Of a DNA stretch of 42,597 nucleotides, positions 41,059 through 42,597 are shown in pieces. A program made the position numbers and the translations under genes. The first letter of the stretch is position 1. Each line of letters begins with the position of its first letter. The stretch comes from Planctomycetota bacterium (GTDB lineage: Bacteria > Planctomycetota > UBA1135 > UBA2386): NCBI GenBank assembly GCA_016873195.1, contig VGXW01000006.1:1-42597 (forward strand). The letters run 5' to 3'. A model generated the notes under the pieces. It searched no databases, was not told the DNA's origin, and saw only the letters and a program-made list of their open reading frames with translations.

Positions 41059-42597
41059 ATGCTCCGCCCGTTCCTGCTGCCCGCGCTGCTCTGCGCCGCC
41101 GTTCCGCTGTCCGCCCAGGGCAAGGTCAACCCCTCGCTGGTGCGCGCGCCGGCCGACGATCCCACGGCCGCCGCCGTGCGCCGGTCCGGCATCTCCGGGG
41201 CCGTCGCCAAGGCGCGGCCCGCGATCGTGCACGTGTTCGTCGAGGTCGACGGCGAGCGCGGCAGGTTCGCGATCGAACGTTGCAGCAGCGGCGTGGTCGT
41301 CGACAGCAGCGGGCTCGTGCTGACCCTGCACCGGCTCGTGCAGGAGAGCGTCGGCGCCACGGACAAGCGCCTCTGCGTGCAACTCGACGACGCCACCCAC
41401 ACGCAGCTGCCGGCGACCGTCGCGAAGACCGACGCCGACACCGGCCTCGTACTGTTGCGCGTGACCCCGCCCGAGAACGGCCTCGCACACGTCGAACTCG
41501 GCCCCGACCGGCCCGCGACCGGCCAGCCGCTCGCGGTGCTGGCCTGCCCCGAGGGCAAGGACGTGCTCGGCTTCGCGGGCGTCGCGAGCCCGGCGCTCGC
41601 GGACGTGCAACTCGGCGGCCGGCGCGCGGCGGCGAAGGACGTGTTCCTCACCGACAGCAAGCAGGACCAACGCTGCGACGGCGGCGCCGTGATCGACGCC
41701 GAGGGGCGGCTGCTCGGGCTGTTCGACGCCGAGCGCGTGCTGCGCGACCCGAGCGAGCCCACGCTCGAGGACCTGAAGAAGCCGAGTTTCGGCGTCGTGC
41801 GCCCGGCCGGCGCCGTGCGCAGGGCCTTCGCCGCGGAGTTCGCCGGGCCGGCGGCGAAGAACCCGGGCCTGCGCGCGGCCCCCGCGCCGAGCCCGACCAT
41901 CGCGGCCGTGGCGCGCGTCGCACCGTCGGTGCTCGGTTTCTTCGGCGGCGAGGGGGACTGGCCCGTGCTGCCGGCCGACGATCCGGGCGCCGTGCAGCGG
42001 CGCGCCGGCCTCGGCTCCGCGGTCGCCGTGGCCAGGGACCTCGCGATCACCAACGCGCACCTGTGCGCCGGCAAGGGCGGGCGCCTGCGCCTGCCCGATG
42101 GCCGCACGCTGCCGGCCGCGGTCGTGAAGAGGAACGAACCGGCGAACCTCGTGCTGCTGCGCGCCGAACTGCCCGCGGGCGTCGAACTCGTGCCCGCGCC
42201 CGCCGCGGCCGACGACGACGTGCAACTCGGCGAGACCGTCTACGCGCTCGGCAACCCGCTCGGCAGCGCGGTGGTCGTCACCATGGGCGTGGTCTCCGCG
42301 CGCCGCGGCCGCGAGGGCGGGCGCATCCAGGCCGACCCCAACCTCGGCAACCAGAACGGCGGCGGCGCGTGCGTCGACGCCACCGGCCGGCTCGTCGGCA
42401 TCGCCGACGGCGGCGCGATCGATCCGCTCGAGCTGGCGTTCGCGATGCGCGGCGACCGCGCGTCGGCCGAGACCAACCTGTCGACCTTCGTCGGCATCGC
42501 GCGCGTGCGTTCGCTGTTCGCGACGGAACTCGCGGGCGCGCTGCCGGCGACCGCCGGCGACCGGACAGCGCGCACGAGCCCGCTCGTGCGCATGGTC
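41059..42597 (+). CDS. Secreted protein with two tandem trypsin-like (HtrA-fold) domains; runs off window end
   Basis: Open from ATG 41059 to 42597. Signal peptide MLRPFLLPALLCAAVPLSAQ|GK. CSSGVVVDSSGLVLTLHRLV...TGLVLLRV...CDGGAVIDAEGRLLGLF; GLGSAVAVARDLAITNAHLC...NLVLLRA...NGGGACVDATGRLVGIAD. Not in the supplied ORF list. Confidence 0.8.
   Translation, partial: MLRPFLLPALLCAAVPLSAQGKVNPSLVRAPADDPTAAAVRRSGISGAVAKARPAIVHVFVEVDGERGRFAIERCSSGVVVDSSGLVLTLHRLVQESVGATDKRLCVQLDDATHTQLPATVAKTDADTGLVLLRVTPPENGLAHVELGPDRPATGQPLAVLACPEGKDVLGFAGVASPALADVQLGGRRAAAKDVFLTDSKQDQRCDGGAVIDAEGRLLGLFDAERVLRDPSEPTLEDLKKPSFGVVRPAGAVRRAFAAEFAGPAAKNPGLRAAPAPSPTIAAVARVAPSVLGFFGGEGDWPVLPADDPGAVQRRAGLGSAVAVARDLAITNAHLCAGKGGRLRLPDGRTLPAAVVKRNEPANLVLLRAELPAGVELVPAPAAADDDVQLGETVYALGNPLGSAVVVTMGVVSARRGREGGRIQADPNLGNQNGGGACVDATGRLVGIADGGAIDPLELAFAMRGDRASAETNLSTFVGIARVRSLFATELAGALPATAGDRTARTSPLVRMV

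Overview
High-GC bacterial chromosomal window with long spurious antisense ORFs. It is probably Planctomycetota; that is inferred from the secreted Kelch-type and C-terminal-domain proteins, not tested. I support about 29 coding genes: an S9 prolyl oligopeptidase fused to a PrxQ-type peroxiredoxin, an N-formylglutamate amidohydrolase-like protein, tandem GT-C-type membrane glycosyltransferases, a DUF72 protein, an exported tandem beta-carbonic anhydrase, EF-G, two small cupins, a PTPS-III-like pterin synthase, a UGM/protoporphyrinogen-oxidase-like FAD protein, an MFS transporter, a PDZ lipoprotein, TruA, an RlmI-like methyltransferase, an exported DnaJ-type zinc-finger protein, a NosL/ABC/TauE-SafE copper-type cluster, a PHP hydrolase, a nitroreductase, a Kelch protein, a large secreted hydrolase/beta-propeller protein, a beta-helix protein and a tandem trypsin-like protein. 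Main observations: (1) a (GTCT)5.5 repeat encodes the signal-peptide core of the ~1,430-aa secreted hydrolase and leaves its SD/ATG start out of frame, so it looks like an OFF-phase contingency locus; (2) nine of nine recognisable signal-peptidase-I leaders in the window have an Ala-Gln junction, a Q-rule-like pattern; (3) an undescribed structured RNA candidate on the minus strand (16471-16775) has G.U-supported stems and a GNRA-loop terminator; (4) an 85-86 bp palindromic repeat occurs at two convergent 3'-3' gene junctions; (5) a -1 frame junction joins a conserved small domain to an rRNA-methyltransferase-like domain; (6) a tandem trypsin-like protein appears to have lost catalytic residues; (7) a decayed cation/Ca2+ exchanger remnant. 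All homology calls are by eye from sequence motifs; no searches were run.
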